A stretch of 32,280 nt of DNA, taken from assembly GCA_026389455.1 (NCBI GenBank), contig JAPLHV010000092.1, positions 1 to 32,280 on the forward strand. The letters run 5' to 3'. This DNA is from Coprothermobacterota bacterium (GTDB lineage: Bacteria > Caldisericota > JANLFM01). The notes under the pieces were generated by a model. It was not told where the DNA came from. It was given only the letters and a program-made list of their open reading frames with translations, and ran no database searches. Shown in pieces: positions 8,330 to 15,288 of this stretch. The translations under genes were made by a program, and so were the position numbers. How positions within the stretch are numbered: position 1 is the stretch's first letter; each line of letters opens with the position of its first letter.

Positions 8330-9229
8330 CTAAGGTTCATTGTCGTTCCCAGAGTCAGGACAAGCTATGGCTTGTCCTGACTCTGCTTGCAGGGAGGCGC
8401 CGGCAGCGCAGACAAACTCTTCATCCTCCAGCAATCGATCCAGACGATCCAACAAGCGGGCGATGGATGCCGAAAAACCAGACAGGTTGCCGGAAGCGCT
8501 TCGCAGGATGGCAGTGATATCCGCCTCCATGTGCGCTGGAAGCCTGGCGCAGTGGGCAAGCGCCAGCTCGACCAAACGCTTTTCGCCGGGATGCAACTGC
8601 CGGTTCAGGGCGAATAGGATATCGAAATAGGACGCAAACAAAGCCGCCAGGCGATGGTTGACGCTGACCAGGTCGTGGCGTTTCACCGCTTTGTCGAGTT
8701 GGTTGGAGTAGGACGGAATGATTCTTCGCAACACCGGATAGTTGAGAGCGATGATGTTCTGCCGCAGCGCTTCCGGGTATTCGCTTTGACAAAGGGTTTG
8801 TAATGCTGAAAACCACCCCCGGGGATCTCTCAAGGCAATGGATCGGCTGATGGTGTGCCAAAAACAGGTCGTATAGCCGAGGTTGGCCTGGCGCCGGTTG
8901 ATGACCCGATCCAGCCGATCTTCCATCCAGTGCGCCTCGAAGTAGGAGATATCGATCTCGGCGCCGGTGGGAGCATGAATCCACTCATCGCACAGACCCC
9001 AGTAATCCATGTTCAGGCTGGTCTCCGTTGCGCCGCCGGATCGCTCGACGATTTCCTGGCGGTTTTCGAGGGGGATCTCGGCGCGTGTGTAGACGTACAA
9101 GTCGATGTCGGAAGATTCGTCCGAGGCGCCGCTAGCGCGCGACCCGCCCAGAGCGACGGCTTCGACCTCTTGCAGCGAGGCGAAGAGCTCGGCAATTTGT
9201 CCGGATAGATGAAGATGATCCTGCTGCAT
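8330..9229 (-). CDS. Nucleotidyltransferase-domain protein (DUF4037-like)
   Basis: A 299-residue protein of the polymerase-beta nucleotidyltransferase fold. The active-site signature is complete: GGSRASGASDESSDIDLYVY at about 28-47 has the GGS motif and the paired DxD aspartates, and a later EIDISYFE supplies the third acidic residue. The C-terminal part is helical (LRRIIPSYSNQLDKAVKRHD onward) and resembles the helical half that follows this domain in DUF4037 and aminoglycoside-adenylyltransferase-like proteins. The substrate is unknown; transfer of a nucleotide to a small molecule or a macromolecule are both possible. It converges on the MFS gene with 24 bp between. Its last 18 codons overlap a long perfect hairpin (8350-8385), so the natural C-terminus may be near residue 280. 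Confidence 0.75.
   Translation of the reverse strand: MQQDHLHLSGQIAELFASLQEVEAVALGGSRASGASDESSDIDLYVYTRAEIPLENRQEIVERSGGATETSLNMDYWGLCDEWIHAPTGAEIDISYFEAHWMEDRLDRVINRRQANLGYTTCFWHTISRSIALRDPRGWFSALQTLCQSEYPEALRQNIIALNYPVLRRIIPSYSNQLDKAVKRHDLVSVNHRLAALFASYFDILFALNRQLHPGEKRLVELALAHCARLPAHMEADITAILRSASGNLSGFSASIARLLDRLDRLLEDEEFVCAAGASLQAESGQAIACPDSGNDNEP
8350..8385. repeat. 16-bp inverted repeat inside the 3' end of the nucleotidyltransferase gene
   Basis: Perfect 16-bp arms (8350-8365 and 8370-8385) around a 4-base TATG loop. It is coding on the reverse strand, giving the odd tail AESGQAIACPDSGNDNEP. It lies between convergent genes and could work as a bidirectional terminator, but no T-run follows on either side. 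It may instead be a small palindromic insertion that extended the reading frame. Confidence 0.65.
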
Positions 9230-9438
9230 TTCATCCTATTGTACGGCGTACCAGCATCTTTGCACTGCCCTTGGGATGGGCAGGGAACCGCGGGCCTTGC
9301 GCTGGAGCTTGCAGGATTTTGCCCGCCAGGTTGACTCCTTTTACCGGGAGCGGGAAGGGGAAGGAAGGGATAAGGGAAGGACTTACCACCTTGGAAGGGT
9401 AGTAAGTACGCCATTGGATGGAGTGTGGAAGAAGGTGG

Positions 9439-9466
9439 TAGACAACGGCGTTTATACGGGTAGAAT
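9439..9466 (+). promoter_or_regulatory. Promoter of the VapB-like antitoxin gene
   Basis: TAGACA (9439-9444, five of six to the -35 consensus) and TAGAAT (9461-9466, close to TATAAT) stand 16 bp apart, ending 29 bp upstream of the antitoxin ATG. The rest of 9230-9438 has no recognisable gene. Confidence 0.5.
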
Positions 9467-9495
9467 GCGATTACGCTTAGCAAAAAGGAGAAGTG

Positions 9496-9753
9496 ATGGC
9501 AGAACAAGTGACTGTGAAGGTAAGCAAGCGCTTCCAGATCGCTGTTCCCCGTGAAGCCCGCGAACGGTTGCGGATTCACGGTGGGGATCGCTTGTTAGTG
9601 GAAGTGCAAGAAGGGATGATCGTATTGCTGCCAGAGCCATCCAGTTATACGGACACTTTATGTGGCCTGCATAAGGAGATTTGGGAGGGAGTGGAGACTG
9701 ATCAATACATCAGTCGGGAACGAGACGCATGGGACGACTTCAGCAAGCCCTGA
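9496..9753 (+). CDS. AbrB/MazE-fold antitoxin (VapB-like)
   Basis: An 85-residue swapped-hairpin DNA-binding protein of the SpoVT/AbrB type. The N-terminal half (VTVKVSKRFQIAVPREARER, then RLRIHGGDRLLVEVQEG) is the family signature. The C-terminal half, rich in Trp and acidic residues (HKEIWEGVETDQYI, DAWDDF), would wrap the toxin. AAAGGAG lies 5 nt before the ATG at 9496; a GTG one codon earlier is also possible. It overlaps by 25 bp the start of a PIN-domain toxin gene, the normal order for such pairs. Here the toxin is broken, so the protein may remain only as a repressor of its own promoter or as a guard against related toxins elsewhere. Confidence 0.82.
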   Translation: MAEQVTVKVSKRFQIAVPREARERLRIHGGDRLLVEVQEGMIVLLPEPSSYTDTLCGLHKEIWEGVETDQYISRERDAWDDFSKP

Positions 9754-10083
9754 TCGCCTATCCCCTGATTGGTGTGGACACGTCCATATTTATCTGCCAC
9801 TTGGAAGGAAATCCTCGCTATCGCGACCTGGTACAAGAAGTGTTGGCCGGCGTGGAGGAGGGGAAATGGGCAGCAGTGATTGCGGGATGTGGATCGTGAT
9901 GTGGCCGGAAAAGCGTCTCAACTTCGCGCGCGCTTTGGCTTGAGGCCGGCGGACGCCATCCAGGCGGCAACTTGTTTGGTCGAGAAGGCGAAAGCATTGG
10001 TGACCAACGACAGGCAATTGGCGCGCTTGAAGCCGGTTCTTGATGTGTTCATCCTGGAAGATTACCTCCTCCCTCCCGCTTGA
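9729..10083 (+). pseudogene. PIN-domain toxin (VapC-like), broken by internal deletion and frameshift
   Basis: The first part (ATG 9729 to stop 9897-9899, 56 codons) encodes a PIN-domain start: LIGVDTSIFICHLEGNPRYR carries the first catalytic aspartate, then DLVQEVLAGVEEGKWAAV. The last part, in another frame from about 9880, encodes the PIN end: DVDRDVAGKASQLRARFG, RPADAIQAATCLVEKAKA and LVTNDRQL, with two more catalytic acidic residues. Between WAAV and DVDRDV an intact PIN protein of this type would have about 35-45 more residues, including the TSxLTLxE motif with the second acidic residue. A deletion at about 9880 therefore removed the middle and shifted the frame. The product would be an inactive fragment. 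Confidence 0.82.
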
Positions 10084-10107
10084 ACCCGTCACTCAGCGAG
10101 CCTCACG

Positions 10108-10137
10108 CGTAGGGGCGCGGCATGCCGCGCCCCTACG
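10108..10137. repeat. Perfect 30-bp palindrome between the vapC remnant and the ferredoxin gene
   Basis: Two 15-bp arms with no loop (CGTAGGGGCGCGGCA and its complement). It shares the GTAGGGGCG edge with the dispersed palindromes at 4523 and 31513 but has a different core. It sits 60 bp downstream of the ten-gene operon's last stop and just after the vapC remnant, so it could also act as a terminator for both strands. The rest of 10084-10197 shows nothing else. Confidence 0.65.
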
Positions 10138-10197
10138 TTGATAAATAAGGATGATAGCGCCGGTCAGTTTGGCGCCGATTCCACTATCTTTTCTGAG

Positions 10198-10602
10198 CTA
10201 CTCGAATTTCAAGGCATCGTGCAGGCAATAGCCGACGCATTCCGGTTTTCCGCCGCAGAGGTCGCACTTGAAGGCTTTTTCCGTCTTCGCATCCATCCAG
10301 ATGGCATGGAAGGGACAGGCCTCGACGCAGTTTCCACAGCCGATGCACATCTCCGGATCGAGATGAACAATCCCCTCTGCATCCTCAACCAGGGCGCCGA
10401 CAGCGCAGGCCGCAATGCATTCGGCGTTGGCGCAATTTTGGCAGAAGGCGGCCTTAAACAGTGGGTCCATCAAGGACGGGTAGTTGCGGACGATCTTGAT
10501 CCTGGCCTGCTCCAGCCCGGTGACTCCTTCGTGGGTCAACGTGCAAACGAGAGAGCACATTTCACATCCAACACATTCCTTCTGATTAAATTGCAGTTTC
10601 AC
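10198..10602 (-). CDS. Four-cluster ferredoxin, electron acceptor of the adjacent AOR
   Basis: A 134-residue iron-sulfur protein of the kind found beside aldehyde:ferredoxin oxidoreductases. Four cysteine groups are visible: CVGCEMCSLVC at 10-20, CQNCANAECIAAC at about 54-66, CIGCGNCVEACP at about 86-97 and CDLCGGKPECVGYC at about 113-126, enough for four 4Fe-4S clusters. The GTG start at 10602 overlaps the TGA stop of the AOR gene by four bases, with GAGGG six bases upstream inside the AOR end, so translation is likely coupled. It would take the two electrons released per aldehyde and pass them to a soluble ferredoxin or a membrane complex. It is the last gene of the operon. Confidence 0.88.
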   Translation of the reverse strand: MKLQFNQKECVGCEMCSLVCTLTHEGVTGLEQARIKIVRNYPSLMDPLFKAAFCQNCANAECIAACAVGALVEDAEGIVHLDPEMCIGCGNCVEACPFHAIWMDAKTEKAFKCDLCGGKPECVGYCLHDALKFE

Positions 10603-12422
10603 CGCAGTCCCTCTTCAATCTCGTATTTGGCCAAAGTTTCCTTGGTTGGAATGCCGTTGCTGTCCCAACCGCGGCTCCGGTAGTAGTCATCCAGCATGCG
10701 ATCCAGGCCGGCTTGGGTGATGTGTTGTCCCGCAGCGGGTCCGTCCGGCATGGGATCGTCCAAGACGCGGCTGGGAAGGGTATCGTCTTTGCGGGACATT
10801 CCTTCCCGCACGTTGAACATTCGGATCGTCGTTTCCACGCGGTCGGCGATGTGCGCAAGCTCCTCGTCCGAGTAATCCAGATCAGTGACCAAACGCAGGT
10901 ATTTGGCGAATTCTGCCAGCGAGACGGGTACAGCGAAACCCTGGAAGTCGCAGGCGATGAGGGAATGGAGGATATTCCGTTCGTCGTAGAGCCCCTTGAT
11001 GGCCACTCCTTTGCCCTCGGCGGTATAGGGAGGCACATCCCCAAAGACCTCCAGTGCGGGAGGCCAAGCGCGTCGATGGCAGGCGCCCCGAGGAGAGACG
11101 GCATAGGCCAGACCGGCGCCGAAGGCTCGCCTGGGGTCGTAAGCGGGGAAAGCCAGGCCCTTCGAGTGCATGGCAAAGCGATCGGAACCTTGGCCGATCT
11201 TCGAGGCCAAAAAGGCGACCCCTTCCGCCGCCCATTCTCCGATGCCCTGGCGGTAGACGATATCTTTCACCAATCGCAGGGTTCCGTCGATGTCTCCAAA
11301 GGCGATGCCGGCCTGTTCCGCGAACTCAGCCGGGATCATCCCTTTCTCGTTGGCTTCCATCAGAAAGCTGATGGCCGCTCCGACGGCGATCGTGTCCATC
11401 CCCAGCGTGTCGCAGAGCATGTTGGCTTCCGCCACCGCATCCATGCTGCTGATGCCCAGGTTGGCGCCCAACAGTCCGGTGGTCTCATACTCGGGGCCTT
11501 CCAAGCGGAAGATCTTCCCCGCGGAATCGGTACACTCCAGGATCATGCCGCAAGGAACAGGGCAGCCGAGGCAAGCCACCGAGGCCTTCGCTTTATTGAT
11601 CACCCCAGCTGAATCAAGATTGTCGGCTGCCGGTGGGAAGGTTCCGAACTGGAAGTTCTTGGTGGGGAGCATGCCCGCCGCCTGCGTTGCATCGAAGGTG
11701 ATGGCAGTGCCGGCTCTCTTGTGCGCCGCGGCGCCGCCACTGATCTTGGCGTCCGCCAGTTTCTGCTTGTTGAAGGCGAGGAAGCCGGGGATGTCGCGGC
11801 AGGGCACGCCGCCCGTTCCCTTCACCACCAAGGCTTTCAGATTCTTGGAGCCCATCACGGCGCCCACCCCGCCTCGGGCTGACTGGCGGTAGAAATCGTT
11901 GTTAATGCAGGCGAACTTCACCAGGTTCTCACCGGCGGGTCCGATCGCGGCATGCCCGAAGCCTTCTTCACCTAATTCCTTCAATAGGCGGGAGGAAGCT
12001 TCATAGGAATCAAGTCCCCACAAGTGGGAGGCGTCGCGGATCTCCACCCGGTCGTCGCGGATATAGAGATAGCAGGGGGATTGCGCTTTTCCACGCACGA
12101 TCAACCCGTTGTATCCGGCATAGACCATCTGGAAACCGACTCCGCCACTGGAGTAGCTGTCGACGAAGCCGTTCGTTTGCGGTGATTTGGTGAACACGGC
12201 ATGTTTTGTGCAGCCCGGGACCAGGGAACCGGTCATCGGCCCAGCCAGCCAAATCATCACGTTCTCCGGCCCCAGGGGATCGACTTTCCCCGGCAGCAGA
12301 TCGAGCAGGAGCCTTCCTCCCAACCCCCGCCCCCCGATGTATTTGCGGATCGTCTCGGCAGGGATTTCCATCGTACCGACCGTCTTCTCCGTCAAGTTGA
12401 TGTCCAGCAACTTAAACTTCAT
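10599..12422 (-). CDS. aor: Tungsten-dependent aldehyde:ferredoxin oxidoreductase
   Basis: Oxidises an aldehyde to the carboxylic acid and reduces ferredoxin, using a bis-pterin tungsten (or molybdenum) site and one 4Fe-4S cluster. The ATG at 12422 is preferred to one two codons upstream because GGAGG is then 7 nt away; this gives 607 residues, the normal family size. Seen are the N-terminal KYIGGRGLGGRLL pterin region, GPMTGSLVPG, the cluster ligands CLGCPVPC at about 284-291, a distant cysteine in SLIACDFQGF as the probable fourth ligand, and FNVREGMSRKDD near the end. The substrate cannot be read from sequence. The upstream alcohol dehydrogenase and MoaD-like gene suggest that an alcohol is oxidised to an aldehyde and then to an acid, with locally supplied pterin sulfur carrier. 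Confidence 0.92.
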   Translation of the reverse strand: MKFKLLDINLTEKTVGTMEIPAETIRKYIGGRGLGGRLLLDLLPGKVDPLGPENVMIWLAGPMTGSLVPGCTKHAVFTKSPQTNGFVDSYSSGGVGFQMVYAGYNGLIVRGKAQSPCYLYIRDDRVEIRDASHLWGLDSYEASSRLLKELGEEGFGHAAIGPAGENLVKFACINNDFYRQSARGGVGAVMGSKNLKALVVKGTGGVPCRDIPGFLAFNKQKLADAKISGGAAAHKRAGTAITFDATQAAGMLPTKNFQFGTFPPAADNLDSAGVINKAKASVACLGCPVPCGMILECTDSAGKIFRLEGPEYETTGLLGANLGISSMDAVAEANMLCDTLGMDTIAVGAAISFLMEANEKGMIPAEFAEQAGIAFGDIDGTLRLVKDIVYRQGIGEWAAEGVAFLASKIGQGSDRFAMHSKGLAFPAYDPRRAFGAGLAYAVSPRGACHRRAWPPALEVFGDVPPYTAEGKGVAIKGLYDERNILHSLIACDFQGFAVPVSLAEFAKYLRLVTDLDYSDEELAHIADRVETTIRMFNVREGMSRKDDTLPSRVLDDPMPDGPAAGQHITQAGLDRMLDDYYRSRGWDSNGIPTKETLAKYEIEEGLR

Positions 12423-12474
12423 ATTCATTCCTCCAAGAGATAGACTTCATTTTCACGCACGCCATCCTTTCGGG

Positions 12475-12750
12475 TCATCCACCGCCCATGATGGTGGTGA
12501 TCAATACCCGATCCTGGTCGTGTAACTGATTTCCGGGATCCCGGGTCAGGGTTCCATTGAGAATGATCAGGTAATCCTTCTTCCATTGGCCGGAAGCCAG
12601 CAAGTCGGCAATGGGCGCACGGCTCCCCTCGACCAGCCGGCGGAAGATGGATTCCACCGTCGGGGGGGATGGGGCGTCATCCTCCACCACCATCTCCTGG
12701 TAGCGGCCTTTGGTCACGCCGGGAATGTTGAAGAATACGGTGATCGGCAA
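12475..12750 (-). CDS. MoaD/ThiS-like ubiquitin-fold sulfur carrier
   Basis: A 91-residue protein ending in MGGG; the exposed Gly-Gly end is the site that MoaD-type carriers thiocarboxylate for dithiolene formation in molybdopterin or tungstopterin. DYLIILNGTLTRD followed by LHDQDRVLITTIMGG is the usual late part of the beta-grasp fold. The start is a TTG (12750) with a poor ribosome-binding site, 6 bp after the alcohol dehydrogenase stop, so it probably relies on translational coupling. MoaD-like genes often accompany AOR genes. An alternative role in thiazole formation or protein conjugation is possible, given the TenA-like gene nearby, but the immediate AOR neighbour favours cofactor supply. 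Confidence 0.8.
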   Translation of the reverse strand: MPITVFFNIPGVTKGRYQEMVVEDDAPSPPTVESIFRRLVEGSRAPIADLLASGQWKKDYLIILNGTLTRDPGNQLHDQDRVLITTIMGGG

Positions 12751-12756
12751 GGTCGC

Positions 12757-13782
12757 TCAGTCCATCACAATGACGCTGCGGCCCTTGACCTTGCGGTCGA
12801 TGATCCGTTGGAGGGCGTCATTGATCCGTTCCAACGGGTAGCGGTTCTCGATGATCGGGTTGGCCCGCTTCTCGCTGGCAAAGCGGAGGGCCAGCTCGAG
12901 GTCGCGCTTGCAGCCGGCGACGGAGGTGACTACTTTCCCTTCTTTGATCAGGAGATCCACCGGGTAGAAATCCAGGTTTTGCTCTTTCTGGTAGCCAATG
13001 ATCAACAGACGTCCGCCGATTCCCAGGCACTCGATTCCTGCCTTCAGGCTACCCTTGGTCCCGACCAGCTCATAATAGACGTCCACGCCGCGGCCCCCAG
13101 TCAGCTTCCGCACTTCCTCGTCAAGCTTGCCGTAGTCGCTAACCACCAGGGTTTCATTGGCGCCGACCCGCTTAGCTAGTTCAGCTTTCTCCTCCGAATC
13201 AGCCACTGCAATGACATGAGCGCCGAAGATCCTGGCCACCTGGATGCACATCAATCCCACCCCGCCGACACCGTTCACCAGCACAGTGTCGCCGGCTGTC
13301 GTTCCGGCCACGCGCGAGGAATGAACGGCGGTCATCCCGCTGCACGATAGCACGGCGCCCTCTTCGAAGGAGACTTCCTGCGGGAGAGCTACCAGCGAGG
13401 CGACAGGCGCCTGGACGTACTCCTCGAAGCCCCCGTTGTGGGTAAAGCCGATCTGTCCCTTGCGCGTGGGGCAGGTGTTCTCCATTCCGTTGCGGCAATA
13501 GAAACACTTGCCGCAATTCATCACGTTGTAGACGACGACTCGGTCTCCCTTGCGGAAGCCGGCGCCCTCGGGATCGATCTCGTCGATCACGCCAGCGATC
13601 TCATGTCCCAGGACGAGGGGCTCGGGACCAAAGGGGAAGATCCCTTCCAGGAAATCCAGCTCGGTGGCGCATACTCCGGCCGCTCTCACCTTGACGATGG
13701 CTGTGCCCTTTTCCAGCTTGGGCTTTTCGATTTCCTCGATTCGCAGCATTTCCTCTGGTTTGTGTATTCGTGCGGCTTTCAT
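12757..13782 (-). CDS. Zinc-dependent medium-chain alcohol dehydrogenase
   Basis: A 341-residue MDR-superfamily NAD(P)-dependent dehydrogenase. The ATG at 13782 is preferred over a GTG four codons upstream, which would touch the AAGGAG. Catalytic zinc ligands are the cysteine in RAAGVCATELD and the histidine-glutamate pair in LVLGHEIAG. The structural zinc lobe is complete, with NCGKCFYCRNGMENTC. The nucleotide-binding motif is VNGVGGVGLMCIQVA, and the strand ending HVIAVADSEEKAELAKR has an Asp after the fold, favouring NAD over NADP. It lies between the TenA-like and MoaD-like genes with gaps of 15-27 and 6 bp. It would feed an aldehyde to the AOR; the alcohol is unknown. Confidence 0.88.
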   Translation of the reverse strand: MKAARIHKPEEMLRIEEIEKPKLEKGTAIVKVRAAGVCATELDFLEGIFPFGPEPLVLGHEIAGVIDEIDPEGAGFRKGDRVVVYNVMNCGKCFYCRNGMENTCPTRKGQIGFTHNGGFEEYVQAPVASLVALPQEVSFEEGAVLSCSGMTAVHSSRVAGTTAGDTVLVNGVGGVGLMCIQVARIFGAHVIAVADSEEKAELAKRVGANETLVVSDYGKLDEEVRKLTGGRGVDVYYELVGTKGSLKAGIECLGIGGRLLIIGYQKEQNLDFYPVDLLIKEGKVVTSVAGCKRDLELALRFASEKRANPIIENRYPLERINDALQRIIDRKVKGRSVIVMD

Positions 13783-13809
13783 TTCGGCAATCACTCCTTA
13801 TTCTAGGGT

Positions 13810-14523
13810 CTATTCCTGGATGGTGGTGAACTTGGGGGGGAAGATCTCCTCAAGCGGCCAAGTCTCCATGGCATAGTAGCTGTGCCAGGTAAGGTATTCA
13901 TAGTTGCAGCCGACAGCGAAGATCTCCTCAATCTTGGCCAGCTCCCTCGGGGTCTTGTGTGCAACCAGCTTGTCGATCAACGCTACCAGCTTCTGGGTGG
14001 CTTCAGTGAACCACCCCCGCGTGTAGAACTCGATCCAATCGCGATAGAGATGGCCTACCGGCAACTCGCATCGTGCCGCCAGGTATTTGCCCATCTCCCA
14101 GTAGACCACGTCGCAGGGAAGCAAGGAGGTCACCTGCTCAGCCAGATCCCCTTCCCAGCTTCGGGCCAGCTCGTGGGAGGTGTAGGACCGTTTGGTGTTG
14201 TTCATCACCGTCCCATCCATCTCCTCAAAGGAGATGCCTAGTTTATTCTTCCAATAATCCCGGTAGAAGGGGATCTCGTGTTCCACTGTTTCCTTGACGA
14301 TCTCGTACCAGAAACTCATCGTCTCGAAATCGCTGCATTTGGCCATGCCGATTGCCCAGGCCTTGGCATACTCGATCAAATAGTTGTAGTTCTGCTTTAC
14401 CTGGAACTTGAACTTCTCCAGCGGCAGGGTCCCATCGACGATCCCCCGCAGGTGCGGGGTCTCCGCCTCCAGCTCCACCGTTTTCTTGGCCATCGGAAGT
14501 AGACGTTCTGCAAAAAAGCCCAA
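13810..14523 (-). CDS. tenA: TenA/PqqC-superfamily protein (thiaminase II-like)
   Basis: TenA proteins are all-helical hydrolases that cleave thiamine or release HMP from aminopyrimidines. The helical bundle is evident: LRGIVDGTLPLEKFKFQVKQ with the NYLIEYAKAWAIG that follows, then VEHEIPFYRDYW, then SLLPCDVVYWEMGKYLA, whose cysteine is at the position of the TenA nucleophile, and finally FAVGCNYEYLTWHSYYA, the usual YExxFW region in altered form (YEYLTWH). Starts are not ATG: TTG at 14523 has AGGAGG 8 nt upstream and is preferred to TTG at 14529; an ATG lies ten codons further in. It lies in the importer/AOR operon. The altered active-site end means the substrate may not be thiamine; another pyrimidine is plausible. 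Confidence 0.8.
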   Translation of the reverse strand: MGFFAERLLPMAKKTVELEAETPHLRGIVDGTLPLEKFKFQVKQNYNYLIEYAKAWAIGMAKCSDFETMSFWYEIVKETVEHEIPFYRDYWKNKLGISFEEMDGTVMNNTKRSYTSHELARSWEGDLAEQVTSLLPCDVVYWEMGKYLAARCELPVGHLYRDWIEFYTRGWFTEATQKLVALIDKLVAHKTPRELAKIEEIFAVGCNYEYLTWHSYYAMETWPLEEIFPPKFTTIQE

Positions 14524-14551
14524 GATCAATTCCTCCTTCGATTGATTTCCT

Positions 14552-15209
14552 TCATGTGCTTGCTGGCTTGGCCTGTCCTTGCCCTTCCGATGCAGCGGAA
14601 TATTTTACCAGAAAGGCTTCCAGGACGGTGAGGTCAAGGATTGTCTTCTCGGTATCCAGGGCCAGGCCAATAGCGGGCAGTTCCGGCAAGTCGCGCGACC
14701 GCGCTTGTCTTCGGATACGTTGGATGAAAACGCCCGGTCCGTCTACAAAGATGTCATTCTGCCCAGCCAGATCCAAGGATGGGCATCCCAACCAGATCCA
14801 AGGATGGGCATCCCAACCAGATACCCTTGGCGTCCCGATCGGTGATGTCGACGCCGCAGGAAGGGCTGCCGTCGATTCCCACCAGGACCACCGTGAAACC
14901 GTGGCTGAGATAATCCTCCACTGAATCCAGCAAGAGGTCGGCCAGGCGATCATAGCTGCGCCGGAAACCAGCGCAGCGGTATTGGTCGCTGACCTGCCAC
15001 CAGCGGCGGAGCCCCGCCGTCTCCATCTCCGGGCAGGGCATTTGCACCAGCCCGAAGCGGTATCGCTCCAGTAAAGCCGCTACCCCGGGGACGGCGGCCG
15101 GGAATCGCGCCAACCCGGCTACCTTGGCGTTTTGATTGAGGATGCAGTGGGCCACCAAGGCCACTTTGCCGCTTCTCTGATCTCGAAATGGGTTCACACC
15201 GTTTCTCAT
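14552..15209 (-). pseudogene. TudS-related (CD3072-type) putative desulfidase, frameshifted by a 25-bp duplication
   Basis: Related to DUF523/TudS enzymes, which remove sulfur from thiouracil with a 4Fe-4S cluster. The first frame (ATG 15209) encodes VALVAHCILNQNAKV, FGLVQMPCPEMETAG and VGIDGSPSCGVDIT, holding the three cysteines (about 22, 59 and 118) that match the cluster ligands of the family. It then reads WLGCPSLDL and shifts to a stop at 14754. The correct end is in another frame, IFVDGPGVFIQRIRRQ to the stop at 14552. Removing one copy of the tandem 25-bp unit (14771-14820) restores a single frame of about 210 codons reading WLGCPSLDLAGQNDIFVDG. The break lies after all three cysteines, so a truncated product might keep some activity. 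Gaps of 22-28 bp to tenA and about 80 bp to the lipoprotein gene place it in the operon. Confidence 0.85.
14771..14820. repeat. 25-bp tandem duplication causing the desulfidase frameshift
   Basis: Two perfect copies of a 25-bp unit (14771-14795 and 14796-14820), with four further matching bases (CCAG) before the first. The unit length is not a multiple of three. Replication slippage could gain or lose a copy, so this is either a recent loss, a reversible switch or an assembly error. Confidence 0.95.
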
Positions 15210-15225
15210 CACCGATTCATTCCCG

Positions 15226-15266
15226 GGAAGGCTTGCCCGTTCCTCCTTGAGCCAGGCAAGCCTTCC
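15226..15266 (-). promoter_or_regulatory. Intercistronic hairpin after the lipoprotein gene
   Basis: Perfect 12-bp GC-rich arms (15226-15237 and 15255-15266) with a 17-nt loop, 22 bp after the stop of the substrate-binding protein gene and before the desulfidase gene. There is no T-run, so it is more likely an RNA-stabilising or partial-attenuation hairpin that raises binding-protein mRNA over the downstream enzymes, as is common in ABC operons. Confidence 0.5.
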
Positions 15267-15288
15267 ACGATCGAAATTGTCGATTTCG

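Noticed and set aside
14552-15209. Two separate overlapping genes in place of the desulfidase
   Set aside because: The second frame has no start of its own, and removal of one 25-bp copy joins both into one family-like protein.
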